Shown: positions 35,453 to 46,756 of the stretch, piece after piece
Layout: every line of letters begins with the position of its first letter
Position numbering within the stretch: the stretch's first letter is position 1
Assembly (NCBI GenBank): GCA_948567375.1
Contig: OX419762.1
Location: forward strand, 253,001-317,000
Direction: 5' to 3'
Source of the DNA: Lunularia cruciata
Lineage: Eukaryota; Streptophyta; Marchantiopsida; Lunulariales; Lunulariaceae
DNA length: 64,000 bases
Program-made: the position numbers and the translations under genes
The notes under the pieces: generated by a model
The model's input: the letters and a program-made list of their open reading frames with translations, nothing else
Told to the model about the DNA's origin: nothing
Database searches by the model: none

Positions 35453-35468
35453 CCTACTCTAATACCAT
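35453..35468 (-). promoter_or_regulatory. Primer-binding site of Gypsy A1
   Basis: On the minus strand, one base after the 5-prime LTR, TGGTATTAGAGTAGG lies where TGGTATCAGAGCAGG occurs in C2. It is complementary to the 3-prime end of plant initiator-Met tRNA, with two C-to-T changes. It fixes the orientation of A1 and the inner edge of its 5-prime LTR. Confidence 0.85.
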
Positions 35469-36068
35469 TGTAATATTTTGAGAATACAAGAATCCCCAAG
35501 GGAAAAACAAGAGAGAAAACACAAAGCTTCAACACTCAATACTCTGATCCCTCAAAAGAGCACTTTAATTTTATTACATAGCAAAGAGGACCTCCTCAAA
35601 GGAAGCTCTACTCTTGGATTAGATACATGGATTGGTGACATGTCAGCAAGCTCCACCCTTAGATTAGTTGCATGGATGGGTGACATGTTGGTCCTTGTCC
35701 TATTTGGTTGGTCAAACAAGTTTGACCAAAAGCAATCTTTAGAGAATCTTTGTATAAAAAAATATAAATTGCATGGATAAGATACCATTAGAAAGCTCTT
35801 GATAAGATAAATACTTGTGGGGAAAAGCAAGCCTTGTTTCTTGGAATGAGGAAAATATTTCCCTTTTTGAGGCCTAATTTATCCATTTGCGTTTCCAAAA
35901 TTAACCTTTGAAGTTTTTTAAGTGTTTTTGAATCTTGCACTATTAGTGAAAGTACTCTTTTTGTGACACCTCTATCTGATCTACTTAGTCCATCATATAT
36001 AACATCCTTCCAAATCTTACCAAACCAATTTCCATGTCTAGATAATATGTCTAGTTAGTGGAATTACA
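35469..36068 (-). repeat. 5-prime LTR of Gypsy A1
   Basis: 600 bp, plus-strand ends TGTAATATTTTG and GGAATTACA. It is alignable along its whole length with 13765-14353 and with the solo LTR-A copies (CATGTCAGCAAGCTCCACCC, TTGGTTGGTCAAACAAG, TAGTGAAAGTACTCTTTTTG). Confidence 0.9.
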
Positions 36069-36625
36069 TAAAGCCATTGCATCAAAAGAATGTTTGCACA
36101 AGTTCCTATTATTGTAGCCTTTACCATCAATGACTTCAATTGGCATTGGTGATGCAAATCAAAGTTGATGCTTTTAACCACTAGCCAAACATAGCAAAGT
36201 AAAGTAACATCACTTCATCTTGATCTAAATGTTTTTCTTGATGTACGATGCCCGCCAGCATTAGCACTTGTAGCATCCACACCTTTTGTTGACTCAATAG
36301 AGCAGATCTAGCAACAATATGAACTTTTAATAACACATTAGTATCCTCTCTTTGTCCATACTCTCATAGAAGTTGCTTACCAGACCTTTTGAGGAACAAA
36401 ATCCAACAATAGTAGCAAAGTGTGGCAAACCTACATGATCAACATGTTGTAATACATCTACTTTTGGGTATGTAGAGCAGTCATAACAATAGTCATAACA
36501 ATTTTCACAATGGCAATCAAAATAGAAGCAACTATTGTCAATAAGACACCATTGTCATATTTGCAAGGAAAGTGGTCAAAATGCAAGATATGTCTTTGAT
36601 GTAGTTCAATTGCACCTTACCCTCT
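36069..36625 (+). pseudogene. Mutator-like transposase relic, C-terminal part after A1
   Basis: Directly after A1, the frame text VPIIVAFTINDFNWHW, then SKVTSLHLDLNVFLDVRCPP (about 36195-36255), then CHICKESGQNARY (about 36553-36592) follows the order of a MULE/FAR1-like C-terminus: a P-I...I..HW block, a K..L..I.FPD...M.PP block, then a CxxC....H....C knuckle (its His is now Gln). It continues the relic that ends at 13764, so A1 inserted into this transposase. Confidence 0.55.
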
Positions 36626-37150
36626 TCTAATACCATTAGCTAGACAAATTAGCTACATGTGAGAATTGGCTTGGAAATATCTCTAGAGATACATATATGA
36701 TGGTCAAAGAAGATCAGATAGAGGCATCACCAAAAGAGGACTTTCAGTAATAGTGCAAAAGTCAAAAACACCAAAAAAGTTCAGCCAATTTTGGAGCCCT
36801 AAACAAAAGAATTAGGCCTAAAAAATTGGAATCTTACCTCTTCCTCTATGAAGAGAAGATGTTGCCTTCTCTCCTTTTTTTTGCCTTGTTGAGATTTTGC
36901 CAATGGTAACTCATCTATGCTATTATGAGATTCTTATAGAATGATTCCCCAAAGATTCTATTTGGTCAAACTTGTTTGACCAACCAAATAGGATAAAGAG
37001 CAACATGTCACTAATCCATGCAGCTAATCTAAGATTAATCTAGCTTGTTAGATGTCATCAATCCATGTATTCTAATTTAAGGGTGTAGCTCCCTTTGAAG
37101 GGATCTTCTTTGCTTAATAATAAGACAAGGTGCTCTTTTGGAGCATTGGA
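36626..37150 (+). repeat. LTR-A copy, truncated at its 3-prime end
   Basis: Starts TCTAATACCATTAGCTAG (TG decayed to TC) and aligns with the plus-orientation LTR-A copies up to TGCTCTTTTGGAGCATTGGA. The last 70 bp or so, including ATTACA, are missing. It sits at the end of the Mutator-like relic. Confidence 0.75.
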
Positions 37151-38640
37151 GTTTTCAAAAGAGTTCCAATCTTGTATGCTTGTTGACTTCCAATCTCATG
37201 TGCTTCTAAGGCTATTACACATGCATAATATAGCACCTTTGAATGAGTTAGGTTTCAATTTGGGAGAGCAGGATGCCAACGCTTGGCCTTTGTTGCACTT
37301 TTTTTAAGTTCAAGTCTAAAATCAACTTTTCATTTGTATTGTCTTTTCATCTAATATCAATCCACATCAAAGTTAAAAAAATCCACACTTCTGATTTACT
37401 TAAATTGATAGGAAAATAGTAGGTTAGGTATAACTACCAAGAAGGTGAGGTACAACACTAGTTCCCTTATTTTATAGCCATGGGACTTTTATGCGTAATA
37501 ATTGATCTACTCTACTTGCTACACGTAAAAGTTTTACTTGCTACCCATAAAATAGTTTGTGGATTTACATAGTTACTAATAAACCAAGAATTGAAACTCC
37601 TTAATGATTCAATTAGATCCTTCTATTATCTTTCTATCCTTCTATTGTGTCCGAACCTTACAATTACCAAAGAAATCAAATGTGGAGATGGTGATGCATT
37701 GGAGCAAGTATCAACTTGAGTCAATATCTAGTGATAATTCAAGTAGTTGTCTTGCTTCTAGTAGTTAAGAAAAATTTCATTGTCAAATTTATATTGTATT
37801 ATGATTTTGATATGAATTTTAGCTAAATAGAATATAAGCAACATGAATACAAAGACAAGAAGGATGGAAAAACGGTCAAGCCATTTAGAGATAAGATTTA
37901 GAAATTAACTTGGAGCTAAAAACCCCAAAAGCATGGGAATGAAAAAATTGTGTAATTAAGGTAAATATACATTCCAATACTTTTAAGTTGAACCCAAATA
38001 ATCAAGGGGTGTTTCAATTCCCAATAGGTTCTTGGTCCAAAATGAAGACCTAGATTTAAAATTCTTGAATTCACCTAGTGATACTTAAGCAAACAGCTCT
38101 AAAGCCAACCTAAACACTAATTAAAATCCATCAAAGTGGATGATTTGGAGGTTTCAGAAATAAAAATGACTTATACTAATGGGTAGAATAACGACATATG
38201 GAAAATAAAGTACCTGTAAAGTGAAAAAGTTTCCAAAAGTTAAACAGTTGCAATATGGTTTATACGTATTAAGTGTTTAAGTAGCATTCATTTATAAAAT
38301 CAAGGAGTGAATTTTGGGTCTATTGGGTGATCCATGTGTATTTAAGGAAATGTGCAAGAGGAACAAGGAGGAAGGAGAAAATGACACATGAATGAGCAGC
38401 TTTTAGAAAAAAAAATATTTCTCACTACTAAACCAATAGACTAATTTGAACTTCATATGGCTTCAACATAGAATACATTATAGAAATAGAATATGTAATA
38501 AAAAAAATTCAAATTGCATGTTGGATTGAAAGCCCCCAAGGGGATTTAAAATTTGAAGAATAATGCTATGAAGCCCCGATTACAAAATGGTGTGTTGAGA
38601 AGTTTGGACTAAGGAAAAATTGGTCCTTGTATCGCATACC
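37151..38640. other. AT-rich, no recognised feature
   Basis: No frame or motif that I can assign. Short CGTAA/TTTACG-type words recur at 37490-37560, as at 11800-12060. Confidence 0.25.
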
Positions 38641-40060
38641 AAGGCTAAGACTAGGGTAGCTATTGGAGATTTGAGCATAACGCCCATCCAATCTATAAGA
38701 AATTGGGAAATTCAGTAGTTTTGAAGCCATGGAGTACAATAGTTTATCAATTTCTCTCTCCTCATTCCCAAGTTGGTCATTGCACTCAATATATCCCGAG
38801 GTAGTAAGTTGGTAGATCTTTTGAATATGATATTATCAATTCACTCTTCAACTTTGATGAGCATAAGGAAGCAAGATGACAATCAATTTAGAATGATAGT
38901 GCACCATTATGGTCAAATTTACATTATTAAGATGATTTAGAGCATTTTGTTAAAATTCATGGTAGAAATTGTAGAAAGCCTCTATAGAACAATAAAAACT
39001 TCAATTACATGGCTACTATTTGATGCAATATGGTAGAGGGTTCCTTGCATCTATGATTGGTGATAAATTGTACAAATTTGGCCTTAGTATATGAAGTATT
39101 ACAAAGATACTCAAGGAATGGATAGACAAATACATAGGCAATGCTCACCAATAATGAACATGAATGCAAATGATCAACAACAAGTTATATCATATTTGTC
39201 CTGATTTTGAGAGGATACATATAATTTTTGGAGATCATGCTAATATATCTTTGTCAATGCTTGTGAGTCTGGGGATTAAGACTGAAATGGATGTATTGAA
39301 GGGTGTGAGGTTTGGAGAGGAGATTCCTCACCCAAATTAATATTAAGGAAGAGAATGAAGAAATTCTTCTTTTTACACTAACATAATTATTTCCATTCCC
39401 AAGTGCAATTTCATGGGAGTCAATTCACTTGATTATCTTGAGCACATAAGGGTTAGAGTTAGACAAAGAAGAAAAGGATTTACAAGGGGTAGAAGAATTT
39501 CTTGACCTTAAAGTAAATGAAGGTGCCTCTATACCATCAAAGAAAGGCATGATACCATTGGAGGAGATTCCTCTAAACATGAATGAAGGTGCAATATGTG
39601 AATTAAAGTGCCACCATGCATTGCAAGAGATAACTTGAAGAGACAAAGGAGGAAATTGAGAGATTAAAAAAAGAAACTCAAAGGTAACAACCTCAATGTT
39701 TCCATAGGATTTAGCTAAGATGACAACCTTGAAGATAGAGACACTTTGAAGCATGGGATAAATAAAAATTAGTAAAGATTGAGGTATTGAAACTTACCAA
39801 AATAGAGAAGTTTTAACTCAAAGTGGAATCTGAAAAGACTAGAGTTGAAATAGACAAATTAAAGGTTGAGGCAAAGAAGAGAAAGTCCAATAAGAAATGT
39901 AGATTCAAAGCCAAAAAACTATAATTCAAAGAGAAGGAAGCCAATCTAACCATATGTACTCATTGACTCTAGAACTAATTAGAGCTCAAAAGTCTCTTGA
40001 GGAGATTAGAAATGTTATAGAAGTTCTTTTAGAAGTGTATTCTCATCCTTGTAGGAGTTT
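38641..40060 (+). pseudogene. Unknown relic ending in a charged coiled-coil segment
   Basis: Around 39060-39130 a frame reads LALVYEVLQRYSRNG. 39780-39930 reads EVLKLTKIEKF, then LKVESEKTRVEIDKLKVEAK and KRKSNKKC, a Lys/Glu heptad-like stretch comparable in style to the ORF of element D. There are many stops. No family recognised; it may be another copy of a D-like gene. Confidence 0.35.
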
Positions 40061-40103
40061 TAACAATGACGTTGTACTGAATTATAAATGTATAAATAGT
40101 GGT

Positions 40104-40181
40104 AATGACAACAAACATATCTAAGACACATTGATGTAAGATAATGACAACAAACATATCTAAGATACATTCATGTAAGAA
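40104..40181. repeat. 39-bp tandem duplication
   Basis: AATGACAACAAACATATCTA begins at 40104 and again at 40143. Both units continue AGA(C/T)ACATT(G/C)ATGTAAG. Confidence 0.85.
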
Positions 40182-40229
40182 TGCACCATCATATTCACAT
40201 GATGAAAATCCAGTAAAGATCAAGCTCTT

Positions 40230-41880
40230 TTTGCAAGCATGATGTAAATACTTAAGAATGAAAAATTGTTTCTTGTTTTTTTAATATGTTTGCAAAAGAT
40301 AAAACACAAGCTTGAGATGTTTTGTATGTGTTGGTTGGTGCTCAATTGCACTTGAATTTTGAAGTATGTTGGTGGAAAATTCACTACCCTACGCTAGAAT
40401 GCATTTGTTGGAACTAGTATGCATTGGGATTCATTCAACTTAGTATTTTTTATCTATGTGAGGTTGCATTGGAATGCATTGAGTTCTATGCTTAGTTATT
40501 TTATGTTTTGCACCAACTTGCACTCTTGTGTAGTGAGATATATTCAAGTGCATTGGGTTGAAATTGTTGTATATGTAAGAATGCATTAGAATGCACTCAA
40601 GTGTGTTGAGGAGGAATTGCTATTAATGTTAACATGCATTGCAATACGCTCATGTGTGTTGTGATTTCTTGGTTACTTATAAGTCCACTTCAAAGTAACA
40701 AATTTCATGCAACATGCAAGTGTAAGTCTAACAATGTAGTATCCAATATACAATGATGTATAATATAATGAAATATAATATATCCAATATACAATGATGT
40801 ATGCAATATAAAAATGAATATACATAGAACACATGCACAATGGAGTGCTCTATGGTCATCTATGGCAGGAAAGTGCATCCTTAAGGTGTCATGATATATC
40901 AAGTAAGTAATTTATACCCACATGTATTTCTCCTCCTTGTCAAGCAAGGAGATCCTAGATAGCCTTAGCTAATCTCACACATAGGTAAGCACTATAAACT
41001 CAAAGACAGCCTAAAGTCCATTCCTCCTCCAATGATGTAATAACGAGTCAATTGTTATCTCTAAATCTAGCTGACAGAGCTCCCAAATAGGTCAAAATAG
41101 GAAATGTGTGATGTTCTACATGTATAAGCCAGTGCAAAGAGATGAGGCTAGATAGCACCATAGGAGTGGTTCCTACAATATGGCAGAATTTCACTATCCA
41201 CTAACAAGATATCCCAAATGGATACCCCCAATGAAGTAAGGGTACCAAAAGGTATCACTCTAAACTCTCTAAAACTATCAATGTCATTTTATGTGTCACT
41301 CAAAAATCTGTAAGGTGTTCCCTTGTGTGTACTACCTCAGGAAAGAAGGCCCATCTCCACATAGATACAAGTAGTAATTCCAAATTGCTCATAGTGCTAT
41401 CAACCCATATAATAACTTCAGAGTGTGTGAGACAAATGCCAAAAATTGTCTAACTCATGGTTGTGGTACATATTGCAAAGTACCATCCATCTATCCATAA
41501 TCATTCTGACCATGGTCTAGAATCCCATACACCACTTGTAAAAATAGCACTTGTTTGCCACATAATATTTGCCAAACAAGACCCATCCAAAATTAGAATC
41601 TTCCTTTGTTGTTCTCTTGGGTAGAGGAAGTGAGAAATAAATATAATAGGTATGCATATACCCTCTCTAGTCCAAGACACTGACTGATCCTCCCACAAGC
41701 ATCTATTTGATTCACTTGAATCAGAGTGACATTCCTTGAATCATTAGTCTAATTCTAAGTGTAGTATTCCCTAATTGTGTATCTAGGTCATTTGAGTCCA
41801 AAAGAACCTCCCTAAATCATTTTTTTGAGTCATTTGGGTCATCCTCCCTAAATCATCAATTTGAGTTTAGCTAGTGATTA
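40230..41880. other. AT-rich DNA with degenerate ATGCATT repeats, no gene
   Basis: Between 40380 and 40670 the words GCATTGGAATGCATT, GCATTAGAATGCACT and GCATTGCAATACGCT recur at 40-90 bp intervals, a degraded minisatellite-like texture. At 40741-40830 ATCCAATATACAATGATGTA is duplicated. Nothing recognised in 40900-41880. Confidence 0.3.
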
Positions 41881-42620
41881 TATCTCTTCACATTCTTGCC
41901 TCATCAAGAGTAATAGAAGTCTCCTCCAACTTGGCCCAAGTCCTCTCCAACCTATCTATATCAAGACTAAGCTAGGTCTTGTATAACTCCTCTTGACGAC
42001 CATAAGCCTCAACCATAATCTCCCAACAAGTCACATCCATCTCTAATTGAGCCAACCTCTCCACTCTAGCTCTCTCATCCCTAACAAAGGTCATATATGA
42101 CTCCTCTTGTACTACTAGAGCATGCTTTTGGGAAAGAATAATATGATTTCTTTGATATATCATGTTTCCTCTGTTGAGTAGATGCTCTCTCTTTGATATG
42201 TCAAGCTCTAGATCATGCTCCTTCTCACCAACTTGATGCTTCCTATTTCCAAAGTCAGCCTCCTAATGCATAATCATGTAAGATTCTAACTAAATATCTA
42301 GTTGGGTAAGCTTTTACAGTCATCCTTTAAAACTTTATTTAAATTCTTTAAATCTCCCTCAACACCTAGGCTCAATGAAGTATGAAAAGGGGTTAAGGGT
42401 ACCATTGGCTTAGGATCAATATAGTCAACTTGCATATAATCACCTCCCATGCCATCAAATGCTTGGCTTGATATGCTTTAGGTTGATCTTTCTTTAACAC
42501 CAAGGATAGTCTTACAATAGATATAGAAGACTGAGGATGCTTAGGTACAGTAGGGTCAAGGTGAATAGAGTAAACATGCATATAATCACCTCCCACTCCA
42601 TCAAATTAATGGTGACTTTT
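41881..42620 (-). pseudogene. Unknown coiled-coil relic, minus strand
   Basis: 42163-41972 and its continuation read VVQEESYMTFVRDERARVER, then LAQLEMDVTCWEIMVEAYGR, then, past a stop, LSLDIDRLERTWAKLEETSI, a long amphipathic helix-like sequence. Upstream, 42395-42605 holds a tandem duplication of period 146 bp (TGCATATAATCACCTCCCA at 42431 and 42577). No family recognised. Confidence 0.4.
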
Positions 42621-44180
42621 GCAAATTAATTGTCAATATCAAACCTTATTTATAGTTTAAAAACACACCAAGAACTATCAAGAGATGTGAAAAGTACATT
42701 GATTAAATATCACATATTGTATACCAAATGGAAAACGTAAATTTTTCTAAGATTTTATCATCCAATCTCACTTACACTCCTCTCCATGATCCTCCTCATC
42801 TGTTGCCTCCTCCTGCACTTCCTACTTTGCTTCATGGACAAAGATATCCTCATTCTCTCCACTGCTCTCATAAGATACTTCACTCTCACCAACATATCCT
42901 CTCTCTACAAACAAATGGGTGAGAATCTGCCCAAGGACGGTGACCTTGTAATATCTCCTATCCGGATGTTGCAATTATCTTTGTAACACCACTAAATCAA
43001 TCGCAATAGCAGTTGTTACCAACCCCACCCAATCATAATCCTCTTGACATGATCCCCAAATCTTTGTCTTTGTTGTCAAGATAGCATGCACATGCACTAC
43101 CTTGTGCTTCCAAGATAGATGAAAAGTACACATCATCCAGAAAAATAGCTAAAATGCAAGGTACATGCATTGTTTGGATAGATATCTCCTAACCATTCTT
43201 TTCCTAATAGGAAACCAATATTGGATAGTCGTGTAAGGAACATACCTTCTCTTGGATGTTTGACCTCTCTCTAACACAAGCACTTCCTTGATATTTGCCA
43301 AAGTGAGAGTGAAAGGTCTTCCACACACTCTCCCAATTCAAGTATTCTTGTTCCACATCCTATAAAACTCAATGCATGTCAAAAATCTAGAAAAGCAACA
43401 GATCATGGTCAAAGCATAGTATGTGCTTGGACTATACTTGATTGAGCTTGGACTCCACTTTGCCACACATGGACTAATCGGTTGACTATGTTGGACAACA
43501 ATTAGAAGAAGTTAGAATTTGTGGAGATGTGCTTGTTTGTGCTAACAAAGTAAGGTTTAGGCTGTGGTTTTATCTATTGGCAACTGCTTGATTGTGCTAA
43601 TGTTCATTGAAGATTTAGCATTTTTGGTATTGTAGACGGGTTCAAATGTTCACTAGCAATAAAATCAAAATGCAAAAAAGCTGCAAACTGAAATTGGAAA
43701 TTAGCTTTGAGCTTACATTGGGTATGGGATATGTAATCCTTATACCAATTTTCAAACCCATCAAATTTAAGTCCACTTCTTTGATACTCTACACAGAGTT
43801 TCTCACTTGTTCCTTGTTCAACCAACACCATTGAATGAATGTCACATCATCACCATTTGTATGAAAGTTGATGAGCCAATCACCTTCATGGAAGGCCTCC
43901 ATGTTCTCATCATCCACCACTCATTTGTAATATGGTATTTTTGCTATATCAGCTAGCTCCAACTCAATTTTCTCAAAAACTAGACTCACTCTCCCAAACT
44001 TCTTCAATTCTCTCTTTTTATTGAATCATTCTTCTTTCTTTTCACAAATCACTCTTGTCACCTATCATTGAATCACCTCTGTCTTGATTTATCCAAACAC
44101 CAGAATTCAAATTCAACCTCTCAAATTCAAATTCAACTCCTCACCTCTCTCCAAATTTCTCCTCTCCTAAATTGTCTCAC
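42621..44180 (-). other. Possible unknown coding relic, minus strand
   Basis: Minus-strand text near 44040-43830 (REFEKKFGRVSLVFEKIE, then AFHEGDWLINFHTNGDDVTF) and near 43330-43180 (LVLERGQTSKRRYVPYTTIQ, RKRMVRRYLSKQC) looks protein-like between stops. I cannot assign a family. The rest is AT-rich with no feature seen. Confidence 0.3.
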
Positions 44181-44459
44181 ACTCAAAACAGTTTAGTTAG
44201 CAATCTCTCTCCTAATCTCTCACAAAATAAGTCTAGCAGAAAATTTTGGCCTAGTCTAATGTACTTCTTTGGAGAGTGCTCCTTCATACCTATATTGAAA
44301 TTCAAAACTGATTTAGTTGACACTTCACACCAACATAGAATTCTAAATTGATTGAATTGATAACAATGTCTAATGGACACCTCGACACCAACTTGACACC
44401 CAATGGCCCTTCCATGTGTTGTGTTGGTAAATAGGAGTAACATATACCAACATAGACTA

Positions 44460-44466
<7 letters not shown>

Positions 44467-44536
<70 letters not shown>
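44467..44536. repeat. (AT)n microsatellite
   Basis: About 35 uninterrupted AT units. Open frames of alternating Ile-Tyr across it on both strands are artefacts. Confidence 0.97.
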
Positions 44537-44539
<3 letters not shown>

Positions 44540-44839
44540 TATACGTTTATATATAAACATTTCAAACATACAAAGGGGAACAAAATACAAAACCTTGATG
44601 TATATATTTGTGAAACTCACAATAATTCTCAAGTGCAAAATATGAAAAATTAACAATGTGGAATCTTTTCTTTTCATAAAATATTGTGAAGTACAACATT
44701 TGTAAATTGAGAGAAGGACAATTTTGCATCATACTATTTTACTTTCCTTCTACATAGCTCAAGTCCATGCATGTGGATCGTCAATTCTATATCCATTTTA
44801 GCAAAAATTAAATCTATAGTATGTTCTACCCACAAATTG

Positions 44840-45186
44840 CATCAATTAATTAAAAAGTTATGGAGAATTATGGATACACTAATCCACTTCACTTGAATAA
44901 TTTCTAATGGGTTCTTTGAGTTGAACTCTTAACTCTCTTAGTGAGTGATATCAAGCTTTTAGCACTCTTATGCAATGCTCATGTACTACTCTTAGCCATC
45001 CATCGATTGAAAAGATGTTTATCCTTTGTTCTTGCTTGATTGGAAGGTGGTACAATGTGACTCCTAGGAACATATCTTGAATCTCCAAGGAGATCTTTAC
45101 TAGCCTCAAAGAAATGACCTACTCCTTGATGATTCAAGTCAACCTATTTTGGTGATTTCTTCAAGTAGGTCGTATTATGTCATGAC
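44840..45186 (-). pseudogene. PIF/Harbinger transposase relic, C-terminal part
   Basis: Minus-strand text: LLGDSRYVPRSHIVPPSNQA, then KHLFNRWMAKSS, then (about 44885-44860) IILHNFLIN. These match the order GDS-Y-L..W...P, FN....R, and CVLHNFL in PIF/Harbinger (ALP1-like) DDE transposases, including the third-block Asp of GDS. It is separated from the rest of the transposase by the solo LTR-A at 45187-45754. Confidence 0.72.
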
Positions 45187-45754
45187 TATAATACCATTAG
45201 CTAGATATATTATCTAGATCTGGAAATTAGCTTGGTAATATCTGGAAGGATATTGTATATGATATCATATAGAGAACCAAAAGAGTACTTCCACTAATAG
45301 GGCATAGGCCAAAACACCTTGGAAACTTCAGAGCCAATTTTGAGGCCTTAATGGATGAATTAGACCTCAAATAGGAATATTCCTTCCCTTTGGACCAATA
45401 GGTATTTCCTTCTCTCCCCATGCTTGTCTCATCAGGAACTTTCCAATGGTACCTCTCCCATGTTGTTTGGAGCTTTTTGTAGGAAGATTCCCCAAAGATT
45501 CTTTTGTGTCCAACTTGTTTGACCAGCCATATAGGACAAGGACCAACATTTCACCTATCCATGCAACTAATATGAGGGTGGAGCTTGCTAACATGCCACA
45601 AACCATGTATCTGATCCAAAGGTGGAGCTCCATTTGAGTGGATCCTCCTTGCTATATAATAAAGACAAGCTGCTCCTTTGGAGACATCAAAGTGTTGAGT
45701 GTTGAAGCTTTTTGTTTCTTCTCTTGGGTGTTCTCTTGTACTTGGAAAATTACA
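45187..45754 (+). repeat. Solo LTR-A inserted in a Harbinger relic
   Basis: 568 bp, start TATAATACCATTAGC (TG decayed to TA), end GAAAATTACA. Flanks ATGAC (45182-45186) and ATGAT (45755-45759) are a one-mismatch 5-bp target duplication. A TATA-like GCTATATAATAAAG lies at 45651-45664. Transposase relic sequence continues on both sides. Confidence 0.9.
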
Positions 45755-46600
45755 ATGATCCAAGCGGTCCTGCAATCAATCATAGGAGCATTTAAACCTT
45801 GAGCAGCAAAATATATACTAAATCATTGGCACATGAGGGCCAAAACATAGAATAAACCATTGTAACACTTGTTTCCCTACCTCCAATAAAGTCTATAATC
45901 CTTTTTCTGTCATCACATATAACTTGACCATTAATTGAATAACAACCCTTGTGGCTAAAATGACATTCTTGGTCAACGTGGAGCTTGTAGATGAAGGAAA
46001 AAAAGAACCACACAACACACAAACCCTTTTTTTGCAAGATATTTGAAATTATTATTTTTTCATATCTATCAGACCATTTTACTTCCTCCCATAGAATTGA
46101 TTGTGGATTCAACACTAGTACCTCATAAATTTAAACCTTGTACCATACATACTCCATTCCCATGGTGGCCAAATTTACTAAGATTGAAGGCCAATTAGAT
46201 CCTCACCAACATTTGTGTTCTCCTACAGATTCAACACTTGCACTCCTACGCTTCTTTCTCAAAACACGGATGATCTTTAATCAAATCAACAAAATTATAT
46301 AAAAAACCTCACATCTACTCGAGTAAGTTATCTTAAGGTTGTGGAATTAAAATCTATGAAATATGTTGTGATAAAATTATTACTTCTTGGATTGTAGACT
46401 CTTGGCGCTAGATATCTTTGGATATAGAATAACTCCCACCACCTAAGTAAGAGGTCCATTGTGTCCTCCTCCTCTCCCTCACTAAATTCATCAGAACTCA
46501 ATTCTCCATGAACACTCTAACCATCCAAATTTATGCTATATGCCTCTTCTAATTTGGCTTTAATATTCCATTTGAGCAATTTCACTTTTCTTCTAATGAG
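45755..46600 (-). pseudogene. PIF/Harbinger transposase relic, N-terminal and central part
   Basis: Minus-strand text: WWELFYIQRYLAPRVYNPRS near 46440-46380, a worn region, then ILWEEVKWSDRYEKIIISNI and QKKGLCVVWFFF (46100-46010), then HKGCYSINGQVICDDRKRII and DFIGGRETSVTM (45960-45860). This is the ALP1/Harbinger layout: I.WP......F....G.P...GAIDGTHI, then RKG..SINVQ.VCD..KRF.D...G. The GAIDGTH segment is degenerate, so catalysis is lost. Confidence 0.75.
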
Positions 46601-46608
46601 CTGCAGAT

Positions 46609-46756
46609 AGGTGTTGATGTGCAGCATTTTGCTACATGACGTGAACTGGCTCTCCTTGAATGGGACATTACTGTCTAGGTATTGATTTGCAACATTTTGC
46701 TATATCATGTGAACTGGCTTTCCTCGAGGCTCTCCTTGAATGGGACATTACTGTCT
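46609..46756. repeat. 68-bp tandem duplication
   Basis: AGGTGTTGATGTGCAGCATT (46609) and AGGTATTGATTTGCAACATT (46677) start two similar units that end in CTTGAATGGGACATTACTGT. The second unit holds a further short duplication, GGCTTTCCTCGAGGCTCTCC. Confidence 0.8.

Larger units (their letters stand above)
13765..36068 (-). mobile_element. Gypsy chromovirus A1 with nested insertions (whole span)
   Basis: A minus-strand Ty3/Gypsy element. 5-prime LTR 36068-35469, initiator-Met primer site 35468-35453, gag and protease about 35400-33118, RT 29416-28895 and 23023-22700, RNase H about 22700-22400, integrase 15614-14640, chromodomain 14618-14367, polypurine tract 14370-14354, 3-prime LTR 14353-13765. 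Flanks TATAG (13760-13764) and TAAAG (36069-36073) match at 4 of 5 bases, as for an aged 5-bp target duplication. Element B, the LTR-C/C1 block and element D account for the breaks. Once they are removed, the pol order and homology to A2 (61075 onward) are continuous. Confidence 0.85.

Noticed and set aside
40380-40670. CRISPR-like or satellite array from ATGCATT repeats
   Set aside because: Repeat length, spacing and sequence vary too much. It is a degenerate low-complexity texture in a plant genome.
44183-44677. Open frames of alternating Ile-Tyr on both strands
   Set aside because: They are translations of the (AT)n microsatellite and its flanks, not genes.
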